Shown here: positions 41,115-50,136 of the stretch, piece after piece
Position numbering within the stretch: position 1 is the first letter of the stretch
Layout of the letters: each line of letters begins with the position of its first letter
NCBI GenBank assembly: GCA_964627445.1
Contig: CAZVJF010000008.1
Span: forward strand, 62,001-126,000
Direction: 5' to 3'
From: Luteibaculum sp964627445
GTDB lineage: Bacteria > Bacteroidota > Bacteroidia > Flavobacteriales_D > Luteibaculaceae
Length of the DNA: 64,000 bases
The notes under the pieces: model-generated
What the model saw: the letters and a program-made list of their open reading frames with translations, nothing else
Databases searched by the model: none
Told to the model about the DNA's origin: nothing
Position numbers and translations under genes: made by a program

Positions 41115-41309
41115 ATGAAGTTGATATTGATTGCTATAGGAATGTTGGCCCTTGCTTTTGCAGGAATTGCTATCAAGATATGGGCAAAGAAGGATGGGAA
41201 ATTTGCAGGTACATGTGCTAGTCAAAGCCCTTTCTTAAACAAAGAGGGAGAGGCCTGCAGCTTATGCGGTGCAAAGCCCGAAGAACAGTGCAAAAGCAAC
41301 GACAACTAA
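41115..41309 (+). CDS. Small membrane-anchored Cys-rich protein
   Basis: 64 residues from ATG 41115. One N-terminal helix (KLILIAIGMLALAFAGIAIKIW) followed by a short soluble tail with four cysteines: GTCASQSPF, ACSLCGAKPEEQC. This type is widespread in Bacteroidota as 'membrane or secreted protein' and is often next to nqrF/apbE, as here (convergent with apbE). The CxxC and two single Cys could bind a metal or an iron-sulfur cluster, but no function is established. Confidence 0.65.
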   Translation: MKLILIAIGMLALAFAGIAIKIWAKKDGKFAGTCASQSPFLNKEGEACSLCGAKPEEQCKSNDN

Positions 41310-41326
41310 GGTCGTTTTCTAAAAGG

Positions 41327-42289
41327 CTACCGGATTAGAATCGGAGCTTCCAGTTTATTTTTCTCAAACATTGCGGGTGCGCGGTCTCCCAAAACCAATG
41401 CGGTTGTAGCCCATGCATCGGCATAGGCACACGATGGATTTTTTACTGTTACACTCAATATTTCGTGGCTAACGGGTAAACCGGTAATTGCGTCAATGGT
41501 ATGGCTGTACCGTTTTCCGTTGGCTTCGTAGAACTTACGGTTGCTGCCCGATGTAGCTATGGCAATGTTTGCAACGTGTATTGTGTCTTGTATTACGCGT
41601 TTCTCCTCAGATTGTGGCTTTTCTATTCCCAGCACCCAAAAATCGCCAGTGGGCTTTTTGTCGCCAACTTTTACTTCGCCTCCAAGTTCCACGAAGTAAC
41701 TCGTTATGCCCTGTTCTTGTAAAAAACTTGTCATTAGGTCTACGGCCATGCCCTGTGCTACGGCATTAAAATCTAGTTGAGCAGCAAGGGGCTTTGTTAT
41801 AGTAATTTGGTTGGATGGCCCTGAAGTAAGCTTCCATTCCTTAAAATCTACCAGGGCTTTAAGGCTATCTAGATTGGCGGTGCTGTCTAATTGGGGTCTT
41901 TGGTTGGGGCCAAAACCATAGGCTTTTACCAGGGGGTAGATGCTGGGATCAAATGCTCCTTGCGATTGCTGGTGTACTACTTCACTAATTTTCCAAACCT
42001 GCTTCCAGAAACCACAGCTATCTACAAGCGTAAATAGCGTATCCGTACTCTCGTTAAGAGCCGAAATTTGTGATTGAGGCCGGTAGTTAGATAGGGCGTA
42101 ATCCAAACGCAAAAGTAGGCTGTCTATGCCTCTTTGCAATTTCAATGGAGTATTGGAGCCGTAATAGCTTACTTGGTAGGTAGTGCCTTGAGCATTACCG
42201 TAAAACTGTTTTTTCGTATCAGTTTGTTGCGAACACGCTGTAATGCCTAAAATAACAACGCAACTCCAGAAAACGCGATACATCAACAT
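41327..42289 (-). CDS. apbE: FAD:protein FMN transferase
   Basis: 320 residues with a lipoprotein signal (lipobox ILGITAC). ApbE attaches FMN through a phosphodiester bond to Thr of NqrB and NqrC, so its place just after the nqr operon is functional. Motifs: QGTTYQVSYYG at the N-terminus, LDFNAVAQGMAVDLM, YFVELGGEVKVGDKKPTG and the C-terminal YSHTIDAITGLPVSHE. A terminator lies between nqrF and apbE, so it may need its own promoter or readthrough. Confidence 0.94.
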   Translation of the reverse strand: MLMYRVFWSCVVILGITACSQQTDTKKQFYGNAQGTTYQVSYYGSNTPLKLQRGIDSLLLRLDYALSNYRPQSQISALNESTDTLFTLVDSCGFWKQVWKISEVVHQQSQGAFDPSIYPLVKAYGFGPNQRPQLDSTANLDSLKALVDFKEWKLTSGPSNQITITKPLAAQLDFNAVAQGMAVDLMTSFLQEQGITSYFVELGGEVKVGDKKPTGDFWVLGIEKPQSEEKRVIQDTIHVANIAIATSGSNRKFYEANGKRYSHTIDAITGLPVSHEILSVTVKNPSCAYADAWATTALVLGDRAPAMFEKNKLEAPILIR

Positions 42290-42330
42290 GGCGTATAAAG
42301 ATATAAGGGTAGTGGTGAATGCCTTTCAAT

Positions 42331-42359
42331 AAAAAAGCCCTTCCAAACGGAAGGGCTTT
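42331..42359 (-). terminator. Intrinsic terminator of the nqr operon
   Basis: 11-base stem (42334-42344 with 42349-42359, loop AAAC), on the minus strand followed by six T, ten bases after the nqrF stop. Confidence 0.8.
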
Positions 42360-42368
42360 GAGTATGTT

Positions 42369-43661
42369 TTACCCTCCGAAATCATCGAAGGCTACGTTTT
42401 CATCGGGTACACCCCAATCCTCACACATTTTAAGAACTGCTTGGTTCATCATAGGAGGACCACAGAAATAGAACTCTATATCTTCTGGAGCATCGTGTTT
42501 GGTAAGGTACTGGTCGATAACCGCTTGGTGTACGAAACCTACGAAGCCGTCTCCTTCGTCATCCATATCTTTCATTACTTTCCAGTTGTCCTCTTCGAGG
42601 GGCTCGGAAAGTACCATATAGAATTTGAAGTTGGGGAAATCTTTCTCCAATGCTTTAAAGTGGTCTATGTAGAAAAGCTCTCTTTTAGAACGTCCACCGT
42701 ACCAGTACGATACTTTGCGTCCTGTTTTCACAGTACGGAATAGGTGGTATAAGTGCGAGCGCATCGGTGCCATACCAGCACCACCACCAATGTATAGCAT
42801 TTCGGAGTCGGTTTCCTTGATAAAGAATTCACCGTAAGGTCCTGAGATGGTCACTTTATCTCCTTCCTTACGAGAGAAAATGTATGAAGAGGCAATACCT
42901 GGATTTACATCCATCCATTTATTACGCTCTCTATCCCATGGTGGAGTAGCAATACGCACGTTCAGCATGATCTCACGACCTTCAGCGGGGTAACTGGCCA
43001 TAGAGTATGCACGCTCAACGGTTTCATTGTTGCGCATTACGAGTGGCCAAAGATCAAATTTATCCCACTCCAGTTTAAATTTATCAGGCTGACCTGGGTG
43101 CTCTTCGGGGTGCGCTGTAATGTCTATATCAGCGTACTTAACTTCGCACTTCGGAATTTCAATTTGGATGTATCCACCCGCCTTGTAATCCATGTCCTCG
43201 GGGATCTCTACAACAAATTCCTTAATAAAGGATGCAACGTTGTAGTTACGAACCACAGTAGCTTCCCATTTCTTAATACCAAAAACTTCTTCAGGCACTT
43301 CCACCTTCATGTCGTTTTTCACCTTCACCTGGCAACCCAGTCTCCAGTTATCGGCAATCTCTTTACGAGTAAAATGAGGTTCTTCGGTGGGTAAAATAGA
43401 ACCGCCACCTTCTGGAACCTGACATTTGCACTGTACACAAGTTCCTCCGCCACCACAAGCTGATGGAAGGAAGATCTTAGCATTACCTAAGGTAGAAAGT
43501 AAAGTGCCGCCTGCAGGAACTTCAACCTCGCGCTCACCATTGATAAGCAAGGTTACATTTCCAGACGGAGATAATTTGGCCTTTGCGTATAGTAGCATGC
43601 TCACCAGGAACAGCACTACAAATAGAAAGACGATAATGGTTGTTATTAAAGTTAAAGTCAT
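42369..43661 (-). CDS. nqrF: Na+-translocating NADH:quinone reductase subunit F
   Basis: 430 residues; electron input module of Na+-NQR. N-terminal helix (LITTIIVFLFVVLFLVSMLL), then a 2Fe-2S domain with Cys69, Cys75, Cys78 and Cys110 (SACGGGGTCVQCKC; RLGCQVKV), then a ferredoxin-reductase-like part with FAD site RAYSMASYPAE and NADH site LYIGGGAGMAPMRSHLYH; C-terminal FYFCGPPMMNQAV and aromatic-containing DDFGG. Last gene of the six-gene operon. Confidence 0.97.
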   Translation of the reverse strand: MTLTLITTIIVFLFVVLFLVSMLLYAKAKLSPSGNVTLLINGEREVEVPAGGTLLSTLGNAKIFLPSACGGGGTCVQCKCQVPEGGGSILPTEEPHFTRKEIADNWRLGCQVKVKNDMKVEVPEEVFGIKKWEATVVRNYNVASFIKEFVVEIPEDMDYKAGGYIQIEIPKCEVKYADIDITAHPEEHPGQPDKFKLEWDKFDLWPLVMRNNETVERAYSMASYPAEGREIMLNVRIATPPWDRERNKWMDVNPGIASSYIFSRKEGDKVTISGPYGEFFIKETDSEMLYIGGGAGMAPMRSHLYHLFRTVKTGRKVSYWYGGRSKRELFYIDHFKALEKDFPNFKFYMVLSEPLEEDNWKVMKDMDDEGDGFVGFVHQAVIDQYLTKHDAPEDIEFYFCGPPMMNQAVLKMCEDWGVPDENVAFDDFGG

Positions 43662-43676
43662 GATTTCAAGTCACTA

Positions 43677-44291
43677 TTAAAGTTCAATACCCATAAAGCT
43701 CATAAAGGCAATTCCCATAAGCCCAGTAATGATAAAGGTGATTCCTAAACCTCTAAGCGGAGCGGGAACGTCTGAGTAGCGGATTTTTTCGCGGATCGCG
43801 GCAATGGCTACAATAGCTAAAAACCAACCAACCCCAGACCCTAATCCAAACACGGTAGCCTCTCCGATGTTCGCGTACTGACGCTCTTGCATAAAGAGTG
43901 ATCCACCCAAAATAGAGCAGTTAACTGCAATAAGTGGAAGGAAAATACCAAGTGCTCCGTATAGGGCAGGAGCAAACTTCTCTACAATCATTTCTACCAA
44001 CTGTACCATGGAGGCAATAACTGCAATGAACATGATAAAGCTTAAGAAGGAAAGGTCTAAAGAGGCATATTCTGTACCCATCCAAGAAAGCGCTCCTTCC
44101 TTAAGGACAAAATTTTCTAATAAGTAATTGATGGGTACTGTAATTCCCAGTACAAAGATTACCGCGGCTCCGAGACCCACAGCAGTTTTTACCGTTTTGG
44201 ATACAGCCAAGTACGAGCACATTCCTAGGAAATATGCGAAAATCATGTTGTCGATAAAGATCGACTTAACAAATATGTTTACGTAATCCAT
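43677..44291 (-). CDS. nqrE: Na+-translocating NADH:quinone reductase subunit E
   Basis: 204 residues, about six membrane helices. The conserved Cys-containing segment AYFLGMCSYLAVSKTVKTA near residue 20-38 and the second one in the half-repeat (FLPLIAVNCSILGGSLFM) mark the inverted-repeat pair NqrD/NqrE that binds an intramembrane Fe centre in known structures. Gap to nqrF 15 bases. Confidence 0.96.
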   Translation of the reverse strand: MDYVNIFVKSIFIDNMIFAYFLGMCSYLAVSKTVKTAVGLGAAVIFVLGITVPINYLLENFVLKEGALSWMGTEYASLDLSFLSFIMFIAVIASMVQLVEMIVEKFAPALYGALGIFLPLIAVNCSILGGSLFMQERQYANIGEATVFGLGSGVGWFLAIVAIAAIREKIRYSDVPAPLRGLGITFIITGLMGIAFMSFMGIEL

Positions 44292-44303
44292 TTTGCGGTC
44301 CTA

Positions 44304-44984
44304 TTAATTGGTTTCAATTAATTGCTTGTTCTTCGAGCGTTGTATCCAGATATAAATACCAACGATGATCAAAGCCATAGGAGGGAGGATCATGAAGTTG
44401 TTGTTTTCATACCCGATGCTGTACAATCCAAGCTTTTCAAAAACTGGGTAGCCCCAAATTTTTCCAGAACCAAATAGCTCGCGGAAAAATCCAACCACTA
44501 CCAAGATGAGCCCGTAACCCAGTCCATTACCTAAACCATCTAGGATAGAAGGCCAAGGTTTGTTACCTAAAGCAAACGCTTCCAAACGACCCATGATTAT
44601 ACAGTTGGTAATAATAAGCCCTACGAAAACTGAAAGCTGTTTACTAACCTCGTATACATAAGCCTTAAGGATTTGGTCTACCAGAATTACCAAAGATGCC
44701 ACTACCACCAGCTGTACGATAATCCGTATACGGGATGGGATAACGTTGCGCATTAGCGAAACGATCAAGTTTCCGAGTATCATTACCGCAATAACCGAAA
44801 CGGACATTACGAAGGAGTTTTTTACCTGCACGGTAACCGCCAGTGCCGAGCACACACCCAATACCTGTACGGTAATCGGGTTGTTATCGTCTAGTGGGTC
44901 GGTAAGAAGTTTCTTGTTTTTCGCAGAGAAAAGCGGTTCTCTTTCCTTTACTTCTGCTGCCTCTTGTGTTGCTGTATCGCTCAT
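44304..44984 (-). CDS. nqrD: Na+-translocating NADH:quinone reductase subunit D
   Basis: About 226 residues from ATG 44984, homologous to NqrE and RnfE. Six helices; conserved Cys segments VLGVCSALAVTVQVKN and VGLIITNCIIMGRLEAFA supply the partner ligands of the NqrD/E iron site. A short polar N-terminal tail rich in Glu/Lys precedes the first helix. Gap to nqrE 12 bases. Confidence 0.95.
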   Translation of the reverse strand: MSDTATQEAAEVKEREPLFSAKNKKLLTDPLDDNNPITVQVLGVCSALAVTVQVKNSFVMSVSVIAVMILGNLIVSLMRNVIPSRIRIIVQLVVVASLVILVDQILKAYVYEVSKQLSVFVGLIITNCIIMGRLEAFALGNKPWPSILDGLGNGLGYGLILVVVGFFRELFGSGKIWGYPVFEKLGLYSIGYENNNFMILPPMALIIVGIYIWIQRSKNKQLIETN

Positions 44985-44995
44985 GAGCAAATGTA

Positions 44996-45733
44996 TTAGC
45001 TGGCTTTTGAAAAGTATGTGTTATACACCGCTAGGGTGCGATCTATCATTTCTTGTACACCGTTGGATGTAATAGTACCTCCGGTAATACCGTCTACTGC
45101 GTGCTTGTTGCTCGGATCGGAGCTTCCCTTAACGACCTTGATGGAAACAAATTCACCATCATCTTTGATTTTTTCTCCGTTGAACTGCTTTTCGAAGAAG
45201 TCTTCTTTAATCTCGGCACCCAAACCTGGCGTTTCGGTTTTGTGATCAAATGAAGCACCAAACACCGTGTTGTAGTCGCTTTCTAAGGCCATGTAACCCC
45301 AGATAGGTCCCCAAAGTCCTTTTCCAACAAGGGGCATTACCACATAACGCTTTCCGTCTTTTTCACATACATAAAGTGGGTAGTTTCGGTCTGCCGGGTC
45401 GTCAATAGAACGGTACTCCTTTTTAACTTCTATGTTAAATGCATCCTTTTTGTCGTTGGGATCAACTTCGCCTGACTTAGTGGAAATTACATTTCCAGAG
45501 TAGTCGATCACTTTGCGTTCCTTTACGTAACTCTGAAACAACTCTGGTGCTTCATCCATGGAAACTTCGAGTCGGATAGCAGCGAGAATGTCTTTCATTT
45601 TCTCGCGCTTTACATTTTCCTTTTGTGCAGGCTTAAGCGACATGGCTGCGATAGCCAAAATTGCCCCTACAATAATTACCATGATGATGGCAAAACCAAA
45701 AGTAAATCCGTTGCTGTTCTTATCTACTGCCAT
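44996..45733 (-). CDS. nqrC: Na+-translocating NADH:quinone reductase subunit C
   Basis: 245 residues with one N-terminal helix (FAIIMVIIVGAILAIAAM) and a periplasmic flavin domain. The FMN attachment site is Thr220 in DGITGGTITSNGVQ, the product of ApbE action. LWGPIWGYMAL and HKTETPGLGAEI are family marks. Gap of six bases to nqrB. Confidence 0.96.
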   Translation of the reverse strand: MAVDKNSNGFTFGFAIIMVIIVGAILAIAAMSLKPAQKENVKREKMKDILAAIRLEVSMDEAPELFQSYVKERKVIDYSGNVISTKSGEVDPNDKKDAFNIEVKKEYRSIDDPADRNYPLYVCEKDGKRYVVMPLVGKGLWGPIWGYMALESDYNTVFGASFDHKTETPGLGAEIKEDFFEKQFNGEKIKDDGEFVSIKVVKGSSDPSNKHAVDGITGGTITSNGVQEMIDRTLAVYNTYFSKAS

Positions 45734-45739
45734 GGTTTC

Positions 45740-46918
45740 TTAAGCTTTAACTGGCTTTACGCGAGCCAAACGTTTTTTAATATTTCCTTGAATCACGTAG
45801 TGGTCTACCAGAGGTGCCATCACGTTCATAAATAGAATTGCTAAGAATACTCCCTCTGGGTACGCGGGGTTGAATACACGTATCATAATGGATAGTAGAC
45901 CGATGAGGAATCCGTAGATAATTTTACCCTTATTGGTTTGCGCTGCCGTTACAGGGTCTGTAGCCATGAACACCATACCGAAAGCAAATCCTCCCAAACA
46001 CAAGTGGTACAATGGAGATAGTTGCATCAATGTATTGTCTGCTGGGGCAACTAAGTTGAAAATCGTTGCCATAACTGCTCCACCCAAAAAGGCTGAAAGC
46101 ATAATTCTCCAAGAAGCAATACCGGTAAACAACAGCACTACACCGCCAATAAGACACATAAGTGTGGAGGTTTCTCCAATAGAACCTGGAATGTACCCCA
46201 TAAAAGCTTCTGCTAGGGAGTATTTTTCCGTGAAAGCTGCCATATCCATTTTGGCTGCGGCATCACCCAATGCGGTAGCTCCAGTAAACCCATCTACTGG
46301 GGTTTTATCTGCGGTGTTAATCCATACCTTGTTTCCAGACATGTAGGTTGGATAGGCGAAAAATAAGAACGCACGCGCAGTAAGCGCTACGTTTAGGATG
46401 TTCATTCCCGTTCCACCAAATACTTCCTTACCAATAAGTACTGCAAAAGCGGTAGCTACGGCTACCATCCAAAGTGGAATGTCTATGGGTAAACAAAGAG
46501 GAATTAGCATACCAGAAACCAGGAATCCTTCTTGGATTGCGTGGCCCTTGATCATGCAAAAGATAAATTCCACACCTAGGCCAACACCGTAAGATACCAC
46601 CACAATTGGCAGTACGCGGATGGCTCCAAACAGGATTTTATCTAAGAAGGTTGCGGCTTCACCTACAGCCAAAAAGTGTTGGTGGCCGGTGTTCCACATT
46701 CCAAAAATTAAACAGGGTACCAAGGCCAAGATTACCATCATCATGGTTCTCTTTAGGTCAATGGCATCGCGAATGTGAGCTCCTTTTTTTGGAGTAGAAT
46801 GACCAGGAGTAAATGCAAAAGTTGCCAGCGCATCAAAAAACACCCAGTATTTCTCGAGCTTTCCGCCCTTGTCAAACTTGGGCTGCTGGCTTTCGATAAA
46901 GTTACGTAACGCCTTCAA
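45740..46918 (-). CDS. nqrB: Na+-translocating NADH:quinone reductase subunit B
   Basis: 392 residues with about ten helices. The covalent FMN Thr lies in VDGFTGATALGD; AFGMVFMATDPVTAAQT is the conserved C-terminal helix pattern; GTGMNILNVALTARAFLFFA surrounds the sodium/riboflavin path in known structures. N-terminus RNFIESQQPKFDKGGKLEKY is cytoplasmic. Gap 31 bases from nqrA. Confidence 0.97.
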   Translation of the reverse strand: MKALRNFIESQQPKFDKGGKLEKYWVFFDALATFAFTPGHSTPKKGAHIRDAIDLKRTMMMVILALVPCLIFGMWNTGHQHFLAVGEAATFLDKILFGAIRVLPIVVVSYGVGLGVEFIFCMIKGHAIQEGFLVSGMLIPLCLPIDIPLWMVAVATAFAVLIGKEVFGGTGMNILNVALTARAFLFFAYPTYMSGNKVWINTADKTPVDGFTGATALGDAAAKMDMAAFTEKYSLAEAFMGYIPGSIGETSTLMCLIGGVVLLFTGIASWRIMLSAFLGGAVMATIFNLVAPADNTLMQLSPLYHLCLGGFAFGMVFMATDPVTAAQTNKGKIIYGFLIGLLSIMIRVFNPAYPEGVFLAILFMNVMAPLVDHYVIQGNIKKRLARVKPVKA

Positions 46919-46949
46919 AATATAGTTGGTTTTTTTCTTTAGTTAATGG

Positions 46950-48323
46950 TTACGCCATTTCGGCTCTAAGGTTCGCGATACCGTCTGCAACAATTTGCTG
47001 TGCATCTATTTTACTGGTGCACACAAACTCGCATAAAGCAAAGTCTTCTGGCGCTATTTCATAGATCCCGAGGTTCTCCATGAGCTCGATATCGTTGGCT
47101 AAAATCGCCTTAATGAGGTGAACTGGATAAATGTCGAAAGGAAAAACTTTCTCGTACTGACCCGATACCACAAACGAGCGTTCCTCACCGTTTAGGTTGG
47201 TATCTAAATCGTACTCCTTTCCTTTCCCGATTAGCCATGTAGGGTAGGACTTAGAAGCTGAAAAGCGCTTCAAGCCAGGACTCAACCAACCCTCGGTAAG
47301 CAAGAATTTTGGAGTGTTTCCTTCGGGAAGCACGCTAACCTGATAGTCGTAGTATCCTACAAATCCTTCCTGAGAAACCATAAGGCCAGAAAGTGGACTG
47401 CCCGAAATAATGCGCTTGTCTTGGTTTTCTTCTACGTTACCATCTAGAAGATCCTTTACTGGAGCGCCCAAAATGGTTTTGTAGTGCTTAGGATTTTTCA
47501 CCAAGCTACCGCCAACAGCAACTATCTTACTGAGGTCTACTTTACCGTTGGTAAATAGTCGCCCAATGTAAACCAGCTCTTGAGGTTTGATGGTCCAAAC
47601 CACTTCGCCTTTGTTAATAGGGTCTATTTGGTGGATTTGTGTGCCGGTATTCCCAGCAGGGTGGGGGCCATCGAACTTATGCACCTCTAAATTGGGTGCT
47701 TTTAAATTCTTAAATGCTTCACCAAAACCGGGTTTTGCGCTCAATGACAAGTGCACTTTTCCTTCAGTTAGGGTAGAAATTACCTCCAGTCCTTTTTGCA
47801 GGAAGGCCTCTTGCTCAAACATGCTAAAATCGATGTCTGGAGACAAAGGGTTGGTATCGAATCCACTAATGAAAATAGCCTTGGGCTTACTTTCTGGATT
47901 GGCTACCACTGCATACGGACGCTGAATAATAAAGCTCCATAGACCACTAGCTAGTAGTGTTTCTTTTACGGCATCCACGTTGTCTTTGCTAACGGTAGGT
48001 ATGTCGTAGTTGTGGTAGCGTGTTTCTTTATCGGCTAAAATTCTAATCTCTAGAATTTTGCGTTTTTCCCCGCGGATAATTTCCGCAATTTCACCACTAA
48101 CGGGCGATGGAAACTTAACAGAAGGTCGATCTTTATCGTAGAATACAGGCTGTCCAGCCAATACTTCTTCTCCTTCTTTTACCGCAAGTTTCGGGGTTAA
48201 ACCTGTAATGTCACTGGGCTTCAGGGCCACAACCTTGGGCTGAGGCGCACTGGCATAAATCTTATCAGGAGTACCTGTTAGGTTTATATCCAGCCCTTTC
48301 TTAATCTTCAGTACTTTGGCCAT
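46950..48323 (-). CDS. nqrA: Na+-translocating NADH:quinone reductase subunit A
   Basis: 457 residues from ATG 48323, soluble cytoplasmic subunit. Biotinyl-lipoyl-like N-domain (LKIKKGLDINLTGTPD; KLAVKEGEEVLAGQPVFYDK; FPSPVSGEIAEI) and the later SLBB-like and RnfC-like parts (KVHLSLSAKPGFGEAF, GPHPAGNTGTQIHQIDPI) are in order. First gene of nqrABCDEF; promoter boxes lie 33-61 bases upstream. Confidence 0.96.
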   Translation of the reverse strand: MAKVLKIKKGLDINLTGTPDKIYASAPQPKVVALKPSDITGLTPKLAVKEGEEVLAGQPVFYDKDRPSVKFPSPVSGEIAEIIRGEKRKILEIRILADKETRYHNYDIPTVSKDNVDAVKETLLASGLWSFIIQRPYAVVANPESKPKAIFISGFDTNPLSPDIDFSMFEQEAFLQKGLEVISTLTEGKVHLSLSAKPGFGEAFKNLKAPNLEVHKFDGPHPAGNTGTQIHQIDPINKGEVVWTIKPQELVYIGRLFTNGKVDLSKIVAVGGSLVKNPKHYKTILGAPVKDLLDGNVEENQDKRIISGSPLSGLMVSQEGFVGYYDYQVSVLPEGNTPKFLLTEGWLSPGLKRFSASKSYPTWLIGKGKEYDLDTNLNGEERSFVVSGQYEKVFPFDIYPVHLIKAILANDIELMENLGIYEIAPEDFALCEFVCTSKIDAQQIVADGIANLRAEMA

Positions 48324-48355
48324 ACTTTGAGTTGTCAGGCTATTTTTTGGGAGCA

Positions 48356-48384
48356 CAAAAATATAAATTTGTTTAAATCATCAA
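48356..48384 (-). promoter_or_regulatory. nqr operon promoter (TTG-18-TATTTTTG)
   Basis: On the minus strand TTG at 48382-48384 and TATTTTTG at 48356-48363 are 18 bases apart, matching the Bacteroidota consensus; the nqrA ATG follows 32 bases later. Confidence 0.65.
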
Positions 48385-48454
48385 GGATAAGCAGCTGCTC
48401 ATTGTCTGTTTTTTTCTCCCGTGTAATTTTACGGCAAATAACCGTTTACCCTTT

Positions 48455-49735
48455 GTGAAGTTTTTAAATCCAAAAGTTTTTCTCCTTTTCAGTCTGCTAC
48501 CCGGTTTTTTCGCATTTCCATCCGCATGGGGTCAAAACTCAGGTCTACGCAATCAAGTTTTCAACAAAAACGTGTACACGGTGCAAACCGGAATTGTAGG
48601 TGTAGAAATCTCAGAACCCTTTATTCCCCTCACGGGTAACCTGCAATTGGAGGTTATTTTCGATGTTCTTGGGGAAGAGGCACCGCAGCTTTCTTACGAG
48701 ATCATCCATTGCAATGCCGATTGGAAACCCTCTGCATTACGTCCTACCGAATTCTACGATGGCTTTTGGAAAGATGCCATTACCAATTTCGATTATTCCT
48801 TCAACACCATTGTACCTTTTACCAACTATCAGTTTCGCATACCCGGCAATGGCCAGCGCTTTTTGCACAGTGGAAATTACATCGTGCGCATTTTTAATAC
48901 CAATGACGAAGACGATCTGTATTTTCAGGAGCGAGTGGTGGTGTACGAAGAAACAAACAAGGTAGTGGCCAATGCCAAACAACCCGACCGAATGTATATG
49001 CGAAATACGCACCAGGAAATTGACTTTACCGTGTATCACAGCGGGCTCGAAGTTGGTCCTGGAACGATGCGTCCTACCGCTACCATTGTAAAAAATGGCG
49101 ACTGGAGTACGGCTATTGAACGGTTGGAGGCGCGGTTTATCCGCCCCAAGGAGTTGGTCTTTGATTACGATACCGGAAATGTGTTTTTGGCTGGAAATGA
49201 GTATCGCTATTTCGACTTGCGCGATCTCAGCTTTAACAGCGAGCGCGTCTATCGTATGGATAAATCAGCAACACCCTTCTTTGTGCAACTCTACCGAGAT
49301 GCCGACCGCAGTAACCAGCGCTACACCAACTACAATGATATTAATGGCCACTTTGTAGTCTTTAATGCCCAAGGCACTGAGCCGCCCTATGATTCGGACT
49401 ACCTGCAAACTTTTTTCAGCATTCCTGCCGACTATCCTTTAAACGAAGGGGAGCTTTATGTTATGGGTGATTTTAACCTGGGCGGAAAAGATCCTCGATT
49501 TCGGATGGAGTACAACCAAGAGCGCAAGCAGTACGAGGCGTTAATCTTAGTTAAACAAGGATTTTATAATTACTATTACGCCCTCTACGAAGAGCATTAC
49601 CCTGTGGAACCCTATAAGGAAGGCAACCACTGGGAAACAGAGAACCAGTACCAAATATGCGTGTATTACCGCGCACTTACCGACCAGGCCGACCGCTGCG
49701 TGGGCTTTACATCGGTAAATAGCATTTTAAAATAG
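48455..49735 (+). CDS. T9SS plug protein (DUF5103)
   Basis: 426 residues starting at GTG 48455, with signal peptide (VFLLFSLLPGFFAFPSAWGQ). Conserved family text: NPLxPP-like region is LRNQVFNKNVYTVQTG, then LEVIFDVLGEEAPQLSYEII, HCNADWKPSALRPTEFYDGF, VPFTNYQFRIPGNGQRFLHS, SGNYIVRIFNTNDE and GFYNYYYALYEEH. This is the DUF5103/T9SS plug family; in F. johnsoniae the Plug closes the periplasmic side of the SprA translocon. Upstream of apaG (1 base) and pruA, an order frequent in flavobacteria. Confidence 0.85.
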   Translation: MKFLNPKVFLLFSLLPGFFAFPSAWGQNSGLRNQVFNKNVYTVQTGIVGVEISEPFIPLTGNLQLEVIFDVLGEEAPQLSYEIIHCNADWKPSALRPTEFYDGFWKDAITNFDYSFNTIVPFTNYQFRIPGNGQRFLHSGNYIVRIFNTNDEDDLYFQERVVVYEETNKVVANAKQPDRMYMRNTHQEIDFTVYHSGLEVGPGTMRPTATIVKNGDWSTAIERLEARFIRPKELVFDYDTGNVFLAGNEYRYFDLRDLSFNSERVYRMDKSATPFFVQLYRDADRSNQRYTNYNDINGHFVVFNAQGTEPPYDSDYLQTFFSIPADYPLNEGELYVMGDFNLGGKDPRFRMEYNQERKQYEALILVKQGFYNYYYALYEEHYPVEPYKEGNHWETENQYQICVYYRALTDQADRCVGFTSVNSILK

Positions 49736-49736
49736 C

Positions 49737-50123
49737 ATGACCATACGACAGGCCTACGATGTAGAGGTAGTGGTGCAAACGTACTACGAGCAAGAGCAGA
49801 GCAATCCTACAGCGCCTTACTTTTTCTTTAGCTACCTCATACATATTAAAAACCGCAGTGCCCATGCGGTACAGCTACTCTCGCGACACTGGGATATTTA
49901 TGACCCAGGCTCTGGCGAGCAAACCGTTGAGGGCGAAGGAGTAGTAGGGAAGCAGCCTGTTATAGCACCGGGAGAATTTCACGAGTATCGGTCCTTTTGC
50001 CAATTGCGTTCACCATTTGGTAAAATGGATGGATTTTACACCTTTGAAGACCCAAAAACGGGGGTTACTTTTCAGGTAAAAGTGCCCACCTTAATTTTTC
50101 AGTATCCAACAGCTTTAAATTAA
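49737..50123 (+). CDS. apaG: ApaG family protein
   Basis: 128 residues, an Ig-like beta sandwich: VVVQTYYEQEQSNPTAPYFF, SYLIHIKNRSAHAVQLLSRHW, GEGVVGKQPVIAPGEFHEYR, FGKMDGFYTF. Linked by genetics in enterobacteria to Co/Mg and Ap4A phenotypes; biochemical role unresolved. Tightly placed between the plug protein gene (1 base) and pruA (13 bases). Confidence 0.93.
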   Translation: MTIRQAYDVEVVVQTYYEQEQSNPTAPYFFFSYLIHIKNRSAHAVQLLSRHWDIYDPGSGEQTVEGEGVVGKQPVIAPGEFHEYRSFCQLRSPFGKMDGFYTFEDPKTGVTFQVKVPTLIFQYPTALN

Positions 50124-50136
50124 AAAGAGACTACAC

